A stretch of DNA of 64,000 bases. Source: Myxocyprinus asiaticus. Its lineage: Eukaryota > Chordata > Actinopteri > Cypriniformes > Catostomidae. This document shows positions 20,107-31,125 of the stretch, piece by piece. The number at the start of each line of letters is the position of its first letter. Within the stretch, counting starts at the first letter, position 1. The notes beneath the pieces are model-generated. The model saw nothing but the letters and a program-made list of their open reading frames with translations, ran no database searches and was not told where the DNA came from. Where the stretch lies: positions 11,517,492 to 11,581,491 of the forward strand of contig NC_059372.1 in NCBI RefSeq assembly GCF_019703515.2. Reading direction: 5' to 3'. The translations under genes and the position numbers were made by a program.

Positions 20107-21635
20107 CACAGCGTGCTCAATTATTAGGCAAGTGAGTATTCTGATCTTATCATTATTTCCATGCAAATTTTCCAACTCCAAACCATATAAACTAAGAATG
20201 CTTATTGGATTCAATAATTTTCAGGTGATATATATTTGTGTAATGAAGGAGGGTGTGGCGAAAGTGACTAATACCTTATATCAAGGTGTGCATAATTATT
20301 AGGCAGCTTCATTACCTCAGGTAAAATGGGCCAAAAAAGAGATTTAACTGGCACTGAAAAGTCAAACATTTTAAAATACCTTTCAGATGGATGCAACACT
20401 CTTGAAATAGCTAAGCTATTGATGCTTAACCACTGGACAATCAAACATTTTGTTGCAAATAGTCAACCGGGGCGCAAAAAACGCATGGAGAAGAAAAGGT
20501 GCAAATTAACTGCAAAAGACTTGAGAAGAATTAAATGTGAAGCTACCAGGAACCCATTATCCTCCAGTGCCACCATATTCCAGAACTGCAACCTACCTGG
20601 AGTGTCCAGAAGTACAAGGTGTCAAATGCTTAGAGACATGGCCAAGGCCAAGAAGGCTGAAACACGACCACCACTGAATAAGATTCACAAGTTGAAGCAT
20701 TGAAATACCTGAAGAGAGATTTTTCAAAGGTTTTATGGACAGATGAAATGAGAGTGACTCTTGATGGACCAGATGGATGGGCCCGTGGCTGGATCACTAA
20801 TGGACACAGGGCACTACTTCGAGTGAAGCACCAGCAAGGTGGAGGAGGGGTACTGGTATGGGCTGCTATCATTAAGGATGAGGTTGTTGGACCTTTTTGG
20901 GTTGAAGATGGACTGAAACTCAACTCCCAAACCTACTGCCAGTTTCTGGAAAGTACTTTCTTCAAGCAGTGGTACAGGAAAAAGTCCTCAGCATTCAAGA
21001 TGGCCATAATTTTTATGCAGGATAATGCTCCATCACATGTATCCAAGTACTCCACTGCTTGGCTAGCCAGCAAGGGCCTCAAAGATGCCCAAATAATGAC
21101 TTGGCCCCCTTCCTCACCTGACTTAAATCCTATTGAGAACGTGTGGGCCCTTCTCAAATGTGAGATTTACAGTGAGGGAAGACAATACACCTCTTTGAAC
21201 AGCATTTGGGAGGCTGTGGTTGCTGCTTCAGCGAAAGTTGATCGTGAACAGATCAAGAAACTGACAGACTCCGTGGTTGGAAGGCTCATGGCAGTTATTG
21301 AAAAGAAGTGTGTCACTGAATAAGGTCACTGGATATTTTTGAAAGGCCAAAAATGTTATTTAATTGTCATTTTGTGTTACTTATTTGTTGTACTTATTCT
21401 AAAAATTTAGAATAAACAATTGAGTTGGGAGAATTTTTTTTTTTTTTTTAATTTAGTTGCCTAATAATTGTGCACACTTGAGACTCCCCTGAGAAAGACA
21501 AAACTCACTTTTCCTTTGTTAAACATTCAGGTTTGAGGTTCAATAACATTTTGGATTGACTGAGAGCATTGTGTTTGTTCAACAATAAAATTAATCCTGA
21601 GGAATACAATTTGCCTAATAATTATGCACGCAGTG
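20107..21635 (+). mobile_element. Tc1/mariner element of DD37E type
   Basis: The ends read CACAGCGTGCTCAATTATTA and, reversed, CACTGCGTGCATAATTATTA, flanked by TA at 20105-20106 and 21636-21637. Inner repeats (GTGTGCATAATTATTAGGC at about 20286; reversed at about 21460-21480) give an IR/DR-like arrangement. Length is 1529 bp. One transposase gene fills the centre and is almost complete. It sits in the hAT at 19047-22138. Confidence 0.92.
20326..21323 (+). pseudogene. DD37E Tc1-like transposase, one small deletion with frameshift
   Basis: The first open part (125 residues, ATG at 20326) starts MGQKRDLTGTEKSNILKYLS and carries the HTH region. The second (to the stop at 21321-21323) starts in KYLKRDFSKVLWTDEM and carries the catalytic domain. 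They meet at about 20700, where a few codons expected between IHKLKH and KYLKRD are missing and the frame changes. Catalytic Asp (WTDEM), Asp (MQDNAPSH) and Glu (NPIENVW) all remain. 37 residues separate the second Asp and Glu, unlike the 34 of the Sleeping Beauty-like copies. Apart from this one lesion the gene is open. Confidence 0.9.
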
Positions 21636-22424
21636 TATGTATGGAAGGAGGAGCACAAAGCTGTTGTCAACAGAAATGACAAAACCCACACATCCTTCAG
21701 TTTTCTGCCAAAATAAAGGCTTGAGACCATATAGCAATGGTACATCCTAAATTATTGAAGAAATATATTACTATTGTATATTGCAATATAACAATAATAA
21801 TAATAATTAAAAAATATAGATTTTAAAGAGGACTCAAGTGTGAACACCCTGCAGAGTAACTCTTTCTATTGGCAGTAAAGCATGGGCAAAACATGACTAT
21901 ATTTTGGTCAGAAGGTATAATTGACTAGTTTTACACCTTGTTTAACATGAGAGCTGCTGTTTAATATCATTTTTTTGTTCTTCTAGAATTTATATCTAAG
22001 CAGAATCAACTGATTTTTTTTTCTCCAAATTGAAAAGTTCTGTAATAAAGAAATTGTTCTCAAATGACAGTAGAATCATGACTAATATTAGTGATTAAAA
22101 TTTTGATTATCATTTTTCACCATTATTGTACAGCCCTACTCTGAGGTCATGGTGGGTCTGTCTTAAAAGGTTTAGAAGTTATTGTTAAAAACAATTCACC
22201 TATGGAGAAAAAGAATGGGATTTTTACTTCCGGAACCTGACTGTTGCTCTGTATAGATCTGCAACCCATTTTTAGGTCGTGACCCACCAGTTGAACACCA
22301 CTGGATTAATGTGTAGGTGTTTCTAAGTGCATACTTTGACAGTTTCAAAACAGTCATTAGGTCTTATTACTTCCTAACATTTAGCTACACCTGCTGTCTT
22401 TTTTCCCATACCTTTGGAGTAGTG

Positions 22425-22618
22425 TAGCCTAGTGGTTAAAGAACTGGACTGGTAAATGAATGGATGCAGGTTCCAACCCAGCAAGCAGTGACCCATGAAC
22501 TTTCACCATTGTGTCCTTGAGAAAAGCACTTAACCTCACATTGCTCCAGGGGTATTGCCCCTGTAATAAGTGTACTGTGAGTTGCTTTGTATAAAGGAAT
22601 TAGCTAAATGACAAATTA
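22425..22618 (+). mobile_element. tRNA-derived SINE, plus strand
   Basis: GTAGCCTAGTGGTTAAAG is a Pol III A box in tRNA context, and GCAGGTTCCAACCC is the B box. The body CTTGAGAAAAGCACTTAACC and the tail TTGCTTTGTATAAAGGAATT followed by AGCTAAATGAC match the 3' end shared by many fish SINEs and their partner LINEs. Age is indicated by changes in the normally conserved tail. Confidence 0.8.
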
Positions 22619-23743
22619 GTTAATTCCCTGCTCCTATTTCAAAGTCTTGCTTATTTACCCTATTCCCCACTCTTGCTCCATAATCCTTCCCCGCAATCCA
22701 ATTTCACATTCTGTCTTCTGAGTCCCTGTCTTGTTCCACAGTCCTGGTATATAGTCTTGCATCACATTCCTGGCAGTCTTCATGTCCCCCGAGTAATTGT
22801 GTGAACTGGTGAGTAATCTCCCTGCTAGTATGCCTAAGTTTCCATTGATTTTGTCTCAGCTTCCAGCTCCCCCAATTACCTCCATTCAAGCTTGTTAGTG
22901 GCCATGACGTCAAGGGAGTGATAGTGGATCCTGGCCTTTCCTCTTTGATCCGTTTGTTTGCACAACTAATTGTTCCTGCTGCTTCCTTTCATTTGGAGTA
23001 GCTGAGCTATTGGGTTGTCTGGAACACAGTGCTTGTTCTGTTTAGTGTGCTGGGACTTCATAGAGAGCCATTGCAGATGGTTTAGGCTGCTCTGTGCCTT
23101 CCTGTAGTCGTAATATTCAAACTTTCACATAGTGTAGTGAATTCACTCTAAACTGCTGCCACTCTGGCCTCAAATGCGACCTGAAATTTACTTTTGTGGG
23201 TCTCTGTTTCAAGAGAAGTGCACCCAGCAGTACTTGTCCCATTATAGCCAAGCTGTAATGACCTTGTTTGCTGTGCCTTTCAATTGTTTTGCTGCAAGGG
23301 TGGAGCTTTCCCTTTTAGTATGTGGGTGCAAGTGAGGAAGTTGAAGTTAGGTGCAAGCTTCAGAAATTGGATAAAAGCTGTGAAAAGGAAATTGATGGAA
23401 AATGACCAGAAATTGTTTTATAATATTTCCAGATATTTGTTTACATAAGTTTTTTTTTAAATTATATAAATAAATAAAATCACTAGACATTCCAAAACCT
23501 TGTGTATTTAGTTGATCTGCCCATTGAAGCCCTGCTATAGCTTTATTTGCTGGTCAGGACATTGCTTGAGTTGTTGTTAACATGGCAATTGTTTTTTATT
23601 TTATTGTGCTATTTTTGCCACTTAATTGCTATTTGAAATTGGACAGGAAATGTTGAGCAAAAGTTGGGGGAAGGGGACCCCCTGAAAACATTGCAAGCTG
23701 GAATCGAACTTGCATTGCCCAGATGATCACCATTGCTCCATGT
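22619..23743. other. Non-coding, nothing recognised
   Basis: Unique sequence of mixed composition. A short minus-strand frame (22704-22913) has no similarity I can name. The last 8 bases form the left target copy of the next hAT. Confidence 0.4.
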
Positions 23744-23852
23744 TAGGGCTGGGCGATAAATTGATATCAATATTTATAGAAAAAAATAATTTTCAAATAT
23801 CGATGATAAACTTTTTAGTCATTTTCGATATTTAGCCTATGTTCTACATCTA

Positions 23853-25166
23853 CAATGATGAGCCAAAACATTATGACCACTCACAGGTGAAGCGAATAAT
23901 GTTGATCATTTCCTAACAAGGCCACATGTCAAGCTCTGGGTAGATTAGATGGTAAGCGAACAATAAGTTCTCGTAGTCAACGTGTTGAATGCAGGAGAAA
24001 TGGGCAGGAGTCAAGACCTGAGTGACTTTGACAAGGGCCAAATTTTTATGGCCAGACAACTGGGTCAAAGCATCTCTGAAATGGCAAGGCTTGTGGGGTG
24101 CTCCCGGTCAGCAGTGGTGAGTACCTACCGACAGTGGTCCGAGGAGGGACAAACCACAAACCTATAACACTTCACTATGAAATTACAATATTTTTACACT
24201 CTTGATAATGCCTGGGTAATAGTGCTATTTCTCTTAAATTCATAAGATAAGCAACATTTTTAATTTGGTGTTTAGAAGTTGTGTGAATGTGAAGTCATGT
24301 TCTGAACAATGTTTTTTTTAGTAGAACTATTTGATTGAAACAGGCTCATCAATGCGGGAGGGCAACAAATTCTATCCCATCTGGTCCAAACCGACAGAAG
24401 GTATACTGTGGCACAAGTCACAGAAAATTTTAATGATGGTTAAATTGTCAAAATACACAGTGCATCGCACCCTGCTGCCTAGCTGCAGACCGGTCAGAGT
24501 GCCCATGATGACCCCTGTCCACCACCGAAAGCGCCTACAATCGGCACGCGAGCGTCGGAACTGGACCTTGAAGAAGTGGAAGAAGGTCGTCTGGTCCGGT
24601 GAGTCCCATTTTTTACATCATGTGGACGGCCATGTACGTGTGCGCCGTTTACCTGGGGAAGTGATGGCACCAGGATGCACTGTGGGAAGAACGCAAGGTG
24701 GTGGAGGTAGTGTGATGCTCAGGTCAATGTTCTGCTGGGAAACGGCCATTCATGTGGATGTCAATTTGACACGTGCCACCTACCTAAACATTGTTACAGA
24801 CCAGGTACACCCCTTCATGGCAATGGTATTCCCTGATGACAATGTCCTTTTTTCAGCAGGATAATGCACCCTGCCACACTGCACACATTGTTCAGGAATG
24901 GTTTGAGGAACATGATGAAGAGTTCAAGGTGTTGCCCTGGCCTCCAGATTCCCCAAATCTCAATCCGACTGAGCATATGTGGGATGTGCTGGAACAACAA
25001 ATCCAATCCATGGCAGCTCCACCGCACAACCTACAGGACTTGAAGGATTTGCTGCTAATGTCTTTGTGCCAGAGTCCATGCCTCGGTGGGTCGGCGCTGT
25101 TTTGGCGGCACGCAGTGGACCAACAGCATATTAGGCAGGTGGTCATAATGTTTTGGCTCATCAGTG
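23853..25166 (+). mobile_element. Tc1/mariner element of DD36E type
   Basis: CAATGATGAGCCAAAACATT and its inverse (ending ATCAGTG at 25166) form the terminal repeats, flanked by TA (23851-23852 and 25167-25168). It carries one transposase gene whose middle is replaced by foreign sequence. A second copy, cut short on the right, is at 28212-28670. Confidence 0.92.
24000..25134 (+). pseudogene. DD36E Tc1-like transposase, interrupted and catalytically altered
   Basis: The N-terminus reads [20 protein letters not shown] and the [22 protein letters not shown]. After GQTTN the sequence from about 24162 to 24345 is unrelated AT-rich DNA that replaces part of the gene (compare the relative at 28500-28560). 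The catalytic part follows in several frames. The first catalytic Asp is Gly (WSGES where the family has WSDES). The second (QDNAPCH) and the Glu (NPTEHMW) are present with 36 residues between. Frameshifts lie near 24860 and near 25065. Confidence 0.85.
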
Positions 25167-25854
25167 TAGATGATCGAATCAGGTATGTGTCGCTAAAACG
25201 CAAAAAGTTTGCAAAGTTGTACACACAACTAGCTAACTGAATCACAGTCATGAAATCAGCCTGTTAAGAAGTACAACGCCAGTTAGCAGGCAGCCCTGCT
25301 GTCATGGAAACCGGCTATGAGGCTCGGCAGCTGCTAGCTAGCTACCCAGCTAAAATGATATTGTTGTGTACCGGACAAGACAGCACTGACAATGCAATGC
25401 AGCTATTGACTGAACACAACAGCAACTCCGACATCAACACCATTGCTGTATATTTATGTACTGTTTAGTTAAACATTTTTGTATGATCCATAGCGCTGTC
25501 ACAGGAAAGAAAGTTGTTCTTCTTTGTGTGAAGTTTATTGGCAGTTGGCAAGTCAGCTTATGGTGCATTACCTACTGAGCTGGAGTGTGGCGTGTCATGA
25601 GAAAGTCTTTCAGTGGAGTCAACTGTCAGCTAAAGATGATGAAATTGGTGGAATTTCATCGAAAATGGTCATATACCTTATGTAGGATTAAATCCAAAAC
25701 TGAGTATATATTAAAGGTCATTCTTGAGGTCTAACAAACATATGGAATGCGTTTCCATTAATGGTATGAAATGTATATCTTGATATATATCGACATCGAA
25801 TGATATGAAAAAAATATATAGTGATAGTATTTTTGGCCATATCGCCCATGCCTA

Positions 25855-27059
25855 CTTCAGGTGCTATACCAGATCTCCAAGGAGATGCCAACATTTCTGA
25901 TGCAAATGATAATGTGCTTGGACAAAAGCAATTGTAATAAACAAATAAATAAATAGGAGGGGTTGTAAACCAAATTAATTAAAAAATACTGCTCCAGTAG
26001 TAAAGTGAACTGGGCATGCTTGCAACATAAAGCCAGTGTCACACTTGCCGATTTTTCCAACAATTTACACAATCGCTGGCCAGTAGGTGTGAGATGAAGC
26101 ATGCATTGCGCCTGCCAACAGGAGGTCGTTAATCCCTTGACTGACAGGACTCCTGACCATCTGAGTTAATGGCTCCAGCAACTGGGAAATCACATGAAAC
26201 ATTATAGAAAAAGTTTTCAGTCACCCTGGGCTGGACTCTTGTGCTCTCGTCAAGTGACCAATGAGCTGCTTCTTATTTTACTGAAGAACCGATGAGATGC
26301 CATGCTGATCTTAAATCAAACTATTATAATTATTTATGTTCATGCAGCACTCCTTTTGATATTTTGGCGAGCTACACGTGACAGGGTATCGGAGAGAGAG
26401 ATTGTATGTCTGACACCCCTCCACCATTCTAAATTGGCAAGTGTGACAGAACTCTGGCTGAAGAGTGTGACACCCTCAGCCAAAATAGAGTTGTTTGGAG
26501 TCAGCTAGTGTGAGGCTGGCTTAAAACACTCCCAAGCGATCTCATATGTATACAAATAATACTGGCTTAACACATTCCATGATTTATGGCCTTGAGAGTC
26601 CTAATCCTATCCATATCTTAAATTTATATTAGAAAAAATTTAATTGCAAACTTTATTTGTAAAAATGTTCACATGGGTTAGTGAATAAAATCCATTGTGT
26701 TTTTCAATCATATTGAAATGTTAGTGACACTCCTGCTTCGCTGGCAAAAGTGAATGTAAAGTGCTTCCTTTGAGGGGTTAACACATTTCTGCTGTTTAAT
26801 GAGTCCACTCCAAACAAACCCTTACAGCCTGCTAATGAGAACAGAAAGTCTAGAAGAATCTCTCTCATTTCCTCTGAGCCTCAGCCCAGTCTTATTCAGT
26901 CTGGCTCTAGCAGTCTGTGTGCCTTGGTGCATCTTGTGTTTGTGTGTGTGTGTGTGTGTGTTTTTTTTTCTCCCTGTTAAACTTCATTGTAGTGAATTAT
27001 GTCTGGTAGGGTTGTGCGGGCAAGCAAGACCCTGCATCTGCAGTCCCCCTCCCTCCTTT
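25855..27059. other. Non-coding, with a (GT)n run
   Basis: The region begins with the right target copy of the hAT. There is a TGTGTG run at about 26938-26960. No gene recognised. Confidence 0.4.
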
Positions 27060-27250
27060 ACCAGCAACCCCAGTGCACTCAGTTAGAGTGGTGAAGAGAG
27101 CACAGCCGTGGCTCCTTAATGACTCCCATCCCTCTCTGTGCCACGTTATTAATTAGCTCAATGATCCTCGCCGATGGGACCTGGGCGGTGGATTAGAAGC
27201 CCCCGGCACACGACCGTGGCTGGCTCTGTTGGAAAGGTGAAGAGGGACAA
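27060..27250. promoter_or_regulatory. Candidate conserved regulatory block
   Basis: This unique, balanced-composition block contains GTTATTAATTAGCTCAATGA, a TAATTA homeodomain-type core, flanked by CpG-bearing sequence (CCTCGCCGATGG, CACACGACCGTGG). It has no repeat features. The role is only inferred; cross-species conservation would decide. Confidence 0.2.
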
Positions 27251-27344
27251 GACCACGTGCCGTGTGTCTCTGGATAACATGGGCACTACAGCCAGTATCA
27301 CTCTCAGAGCCCAGGGAACCAGGTGTATATGTGTAACAGAGAGA

Positions 27345-27545
27345 GATAGTAAGAATGCAGAAGGCAGAATATGTTTATATGCGTGTGTGAGAGTCAGAGA
27401 CATAATTAGTGAGTAAGTGTAGATATACACAGTATGTATTTGTGATACCTCCAAAGCTAGGGGCCATAGGGCCATTACTTCCCCTTGTCTTTCCTCACAG
27501 CATAGAACACTGCACAAGTGACAAAAGAGAAATGTCTGCAGGGCT
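27345..27545. repeat. Local duplication, copy A (partner 28775-28957)
   Basis: It shares with copy B, in the same order, GCAGAATRTGT, a GAGAGACAGAGA-like run, ATATACAGTATGT, GGGCCNTNACTTCCCC, and ATAGAACASTGCACAAGTGAC followed by AAAAGAGAA. The copies are clearly diverged and lie about 1.4 kb apart in direct orientation. Confidence 0.75.
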
Positions 27546-28189
27546 CAATAAAAATTATGGGAGCTGGAGTAGCTGGAGCCAGTGTGAGAGAGTCTCAGGT
27601 CAATTAACTTATAGGGCCAGTGCTATATTGTCATTAAATCTTACATTTGTTGATACTGACATGTTTTTAGTCTTTGTTTTTTGTGATGTATTAAACATTG
27701 TTGTTGCCAATTTTACTGATTTAAACTTGTCACCAAGGTAACATTATACAGTAAATGACATAGAGATATGATTTTTTCGAAATTGTGCAAATGACTTATG
27801 ATAGTCTGGGAAGCATCAGTAACAAAAGGTTGAAAATTATAAACAAACTAGTATTGTTTTGTATAGTATGCTGTCTTTTACCAGCAAAAGTGTGTTGTGA
27901 ATTTGTAAGTGTAATTTCAAGATATTATTGCAAGTTTAAAATACAAAACATAACATGTATTTTTTTTTAAAACAAACCATTTAAAACTGAAAAATATTAA
28001 ACCATTAAAATGTGTTAATAAAATTAAAATAAATATGAATATACAATTCAATATTTAAATTAATATTTTTTTATGTTTAATTTTAATAGTTAATTAATAA
28101 ATTATATTTTAAGATGTTATTTTTGTTTTATATTTTAGATGTAATTTTTAAATAAAAAACATTTCTGTCTCACATAAAATAAATATTTG

Positions 28190-28211
28190 CATATATATAT
28201 ATATATATATA
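28190..28211. repeat. (AT)n microsatellite
   Basis: An AT run that provided the TA target of the Tc1 fragment that follows. Confidence 0.9.
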
Positions 28212-28670
28212 CACCAATGAGCCAAAACATTATGATCACTCACAGGTGAAGCGAATAACATTGATCATCTCCTAACAAGGCCACACATCAAGGTCTGGGT
28301 AGATTCGATGGTAAGCGAACAATCAGTTCTCGTAGTCAAGATGCTGAATGCAGGAGAATGGGCAGGAGGAAAGACCTGAGCAACTTTGACAAGGGCCAAA
28401 TTGTTATGGCCAGATGACTGGGTCAGAACAAGCAAGACTTGTGGGGTGCTTCCGTTCAGCAGTGGTGAATACCTACTGACAGTGGTCCGAGGAGGGACAA
28501 ACCACAAACCGGCGACAGGGTGTTGGGCGCCCAAGGCTCATCGAAGCGCGAGGGCAATGAAGGCTCTCCTGTCTGGTCCGAACCGACAGAACGTCTACTG
28601 TGGCACAAGTTACAATTTTTTTTTAATGATGGTTATGGGAGGAATGTGTCACAACACATAGTGTTGCACC
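28212..28670 (+). mobile_element. Fragment of the DD36E Tc1 family, right part missing
   Basis: It starts CACCAATGAGCCAAAACATT after TA at 28210-28211 and matches the element at 23853 through the N-terminal gene region. It keeps the segment (GGCGACAGGGTGTTGGGC, then TCATCGAAGCGCGAGGGC) that is replaced in that copy. It ends in a T-rich stretch near 28670, so the catalytic region and right terminus are gone. Frameshifts leave no usable protein. Confidence 0.88.
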
Positions 28671-28774
28671 TATCATTTTTTTTTTTGTTTTTTTTGTGGT
28701 GGGACCAGTGAGAATGTTGGGCAGGTAAAAATCTGAACTATTAGCCCATATGAGCCAAAATCCTCTTTGTTGAG

Positions 28775-28957
28775 TTCTAATGCAGAATGTGTATATGTAT
28801 GTGAGAGAGAGACAGAGAGATACTGTAAATTAGCATGTGTATATACAGTATGTGCATAATACCTTGACAAAGACAGGGGCTGTAGGGCCCTCACTTCCCC
28901 CAGTACTGTCTGTCTTCCTGGCATAGAACAGTGCACAAGTGACAAAAGAGAAGCCTC
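28775..28957. repeat. Local duplication, copy B (partner 27345-27545)
   Basis: Diverged direct copy of 27345-27545. The TATACAGTATGT, AGGGGCTGTAGGGCC and GTGCACAAGTGAC blocks are conserved. The Tc1 fragment and an AT-rich block lie between the copies. Confidence 0.75.
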
Positions 28958-29303
28958 TGGCCTACTTGTGTGTGACTGAATCCCTCCTCTACGTATGACT
29001 GCAGAAGACGGTGTCTCCTTGCCCTCCTATCGAATCCATCTGTTTATCTAAGGCACAGTGCTCATGACACATACATTTGCATTGGTCGAAATGAAAATAA
29101 ACTGGGAAAGAGAGTGGGACTGGCCTCTCCAGATGCCTGGCAGTGGCATGGAACAAATTAACATAAATGTCATTGTCAGAATGGAATGAAGAAAGAAATT
29201 GGGCCTGCGAGCAAGCTGTGCCGCCAGCTGATGACAAAGAGACTCGTTTTAACACACAAAGGTGAAAGCAATGATAAGAAGGCATAGTTAGACGATGTAT
29301 TGT

Positions 29304-29447
29304 TTAAAGGGATAGTTTTCACCCAAAAATGGAAATCTCTCATCATTTACTCACTCTAATGATGCTCCAGACCTGTATGACTATGTCATATGGGTTTGGA
29401 GCATAATGACAGTTTTATCATTTTTGTGTGAACTATCCCTTAAAGGT
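29304..29447. mobile_element. Short teleost MITE with AAGGGATAGTT ends
   Basis: The left end AAAGGGATAGTTTTCACCC is mirrored by the right end GTGAACTATCCCTTAAAG. The middle is the familiar CATCATTTACTCACTCT block. Non-coding. Related copies are at 33262-33508 and 62208-62709. Confidence 0.85.
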
Positions 29448-31125
29448 GAAGGGTGTCATTTTATCACTGTTAAAATACTTTCACCCGTCTTAGTTTAATA
29501 TGCAGAGACAACTAAAAGGAAATCATTCGTAGGTTGACTTGCAGAAGAATGGAAACACTGTGACTGTCTGGTGCTTTTAACATAGCTTTGTTTGATTTAG
29601 TGGTATAGTTGTATACATCAATTAATATCTAAACCAAGGCCAAAATTTCCAACAGTAACTCCTAGAGCTTTCAAGCTACATCCATTGGACTTGGTACAGA
29701 CCTTCAGACTGTGGTGACTAACTAATCAGATTTTGTTTTTCTGTATCTGACCTTAGAGTTGGCTAAAAACTCCATAGACTTATATTGTGCAATCATTATT
29801 TTGCAATTCCATTTGATGCCACTAGTGGCGCAGAAATTGCACTTCACCTTTAAGCCAGATAAACTCAAAATACCACTTTCCTAGAGTTTGGATGTGAGTA
29901 TAGACTAACAGAACTGTATCTTTATCAGTCCAGTATCAAAGCTTCAACACGTGGTGTGCCATTTGGGTCCTGCCTAAAAATTGGCATTCAAGTCGCATCT
30001 TGCTTGCCGTCTGATCCTGGCGGCGGTGATAATGCTAATGGCAGCGTGTTGGCGTGCTGTTGAGACACATGCTCTCGCGCATCATACGTCTCTATATAGC
30101 TCTCGGCATCACCAAGGTGACAGCAGTGTGCTGCCTGTGTGATTATTGACTGGGTGAACTCGGCACGACCCCGCTGGTGTGCGAGTAAAGGGCAGGGAGT
30201 TAGTGTATGCCGCACTGTCTGTCAGAGACGTCAATACTGTGATGAATGTAGGTGCTGGTTATTAAAGCAGAATTAGAGCGGGGGGCATGCGAAGGAGGGT
30301 GGGTTTGGAGGAGGGCGATAAATGATGGTGCAAATGGCTCTGCAGTTGAAGGCTGTAGTGCCGGATGGCACAGCATCAGTGTCATCCATCTTTATTATCC
30401 TCCAGGGAGAGGAAAGAGAGAGAAATAGATAGAGAGAAGGTTGGGGAGCGGTCAGGGATGCAAGAGCCCATCGCTGAGCCTTGACTATCACTGATTCCCC
30501 TGCTGGTCACTTTCTCTTTTTCGGTCACCTCTCTTAATGTCATCCTCTTTTCCCTCTCACCCTCTTAGTCCTGCTTTCTTTCATTACCTTCTTGTTCTCC
30601 TTCTTTCTCCTCCATTTTCTCCAGCACAGAGGGAGGGGAAGACCCCCTACTACTATTAATCATTGTGAAGTCTCAAAGCCCAGCGGCTGTGCATAGTCAT
30701 GCACGCAGACACACCAACATCCACACACAGGAGATGTGTGGAACGGGCTAGCCAGTGGGTTCACTGCACAGTCACAGAGTACAGGGAGAGAGGATGATTG
30801 GACGAGCTGGCTTTTGGCCGGCCCCTTTGTGTCATGTTGCCATGACTGCAGATGAGGGCGGAGGATGCTGCTTGCAATTTGTATTCTTTCCTCGTGCGCC
30901 ACCGAGCCCACAGAGAGGGCTGTTGCTTTTTTCTAATTAGTGCTTTATTTATTGATACCCCAGTTAACATCTCTCCTAATTTTGGGGAGGGTCTGTCTCC
31001 ATTACTGAAGGATTCATTGGGTTCAGTTTCTTTATGGCGCTCCAGAGAACATGGAGACATTCAGCTCACCTTCCTCCTCTTACCAGAGAATATTCTTCTC
31101 TCCAAGCTTCCAGTATTTATCAGAA
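29448..31125. other. Mostly unique non-coding sequence, possible regulatory blocks
   Basis: No gene is recognised. The blocks at 30000-30300 and 30660-31080 have balanced composition and few repeats, with TTTCTAATTAGTGC at about 30930 and GCAGAATTAGAGC at about 30268. These resemble conserved non-coding DNA near developmental genes, but this was not tested. Open frames over 30660-31190 lie on both strands and overlap, which argues against coding. Confidence 0.3.

Larger units (their letters stand above)
19047..22138. mobile_element. Non-autonomous hAT (TAGGGCTGCACAATA ends) carrying a SINE and a Tc1
   Basis: The left end TAGGGCTGCACAATATG pairs with the reverse complement of the right end, TAGGGCTGTACAATAATG. 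The flanking octamers CTCTTAGG (19039-19046) and CTCTGAGG (22139-22146) differ at one position, as an old 8-bp hAT target duplication should. Removing the SINE and Tc1 leaves about 1.1 kb without a transposase frame. Confidence 0.82.
17937..22304. mobile_element. Possible outer hAT element hosting the nest below
   Basis: The left side has CAATGGTTTTAAAGCTGGTT followed by ACTTCAGGACCC, a familiar hAT-like terminus in teleosts. The right side, reversed, reads CAGTGGTGTTCAACTGG then GGGTCACGACC. Between them lie about 1.1 kb of degraded sequence and the well-bounded inner hAT (19047-22138). No convincing 8-bp duplication was found, so the two ends may belong to different insertions. Confidence 0.35.
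23744..25854. mobile_element. Non-autonomous hAT (TAGGGCTGGGCGATA ends) carrying a Tc1
   Basis: The ends TAGGGCTGGGCGATA and, reversed, TAGGCATGGGCGATA are the classical fish hAT terminus. Subterminal ATATCGATGAT and ATATATCGACATCGAA repeats follow. The flanking octamers CTCCATGT and CTTCAGGT agree at 6 of 8 positions. The Tc1 at 23853-25166 lies close to the left end. What remains is about 795 bp without a long frame. Confidence 0.78.

Noticed and set aside
17937..22304. Firm call of an outer hAT
   Set aside because: The two putative ends resemble hAT termini, but the flanking octamers do not match, so it is kept only as a low-confidence feature.
22704..22913. Short minus-strand frame
   Set aside because: No recognisable motif; length within random expectation.
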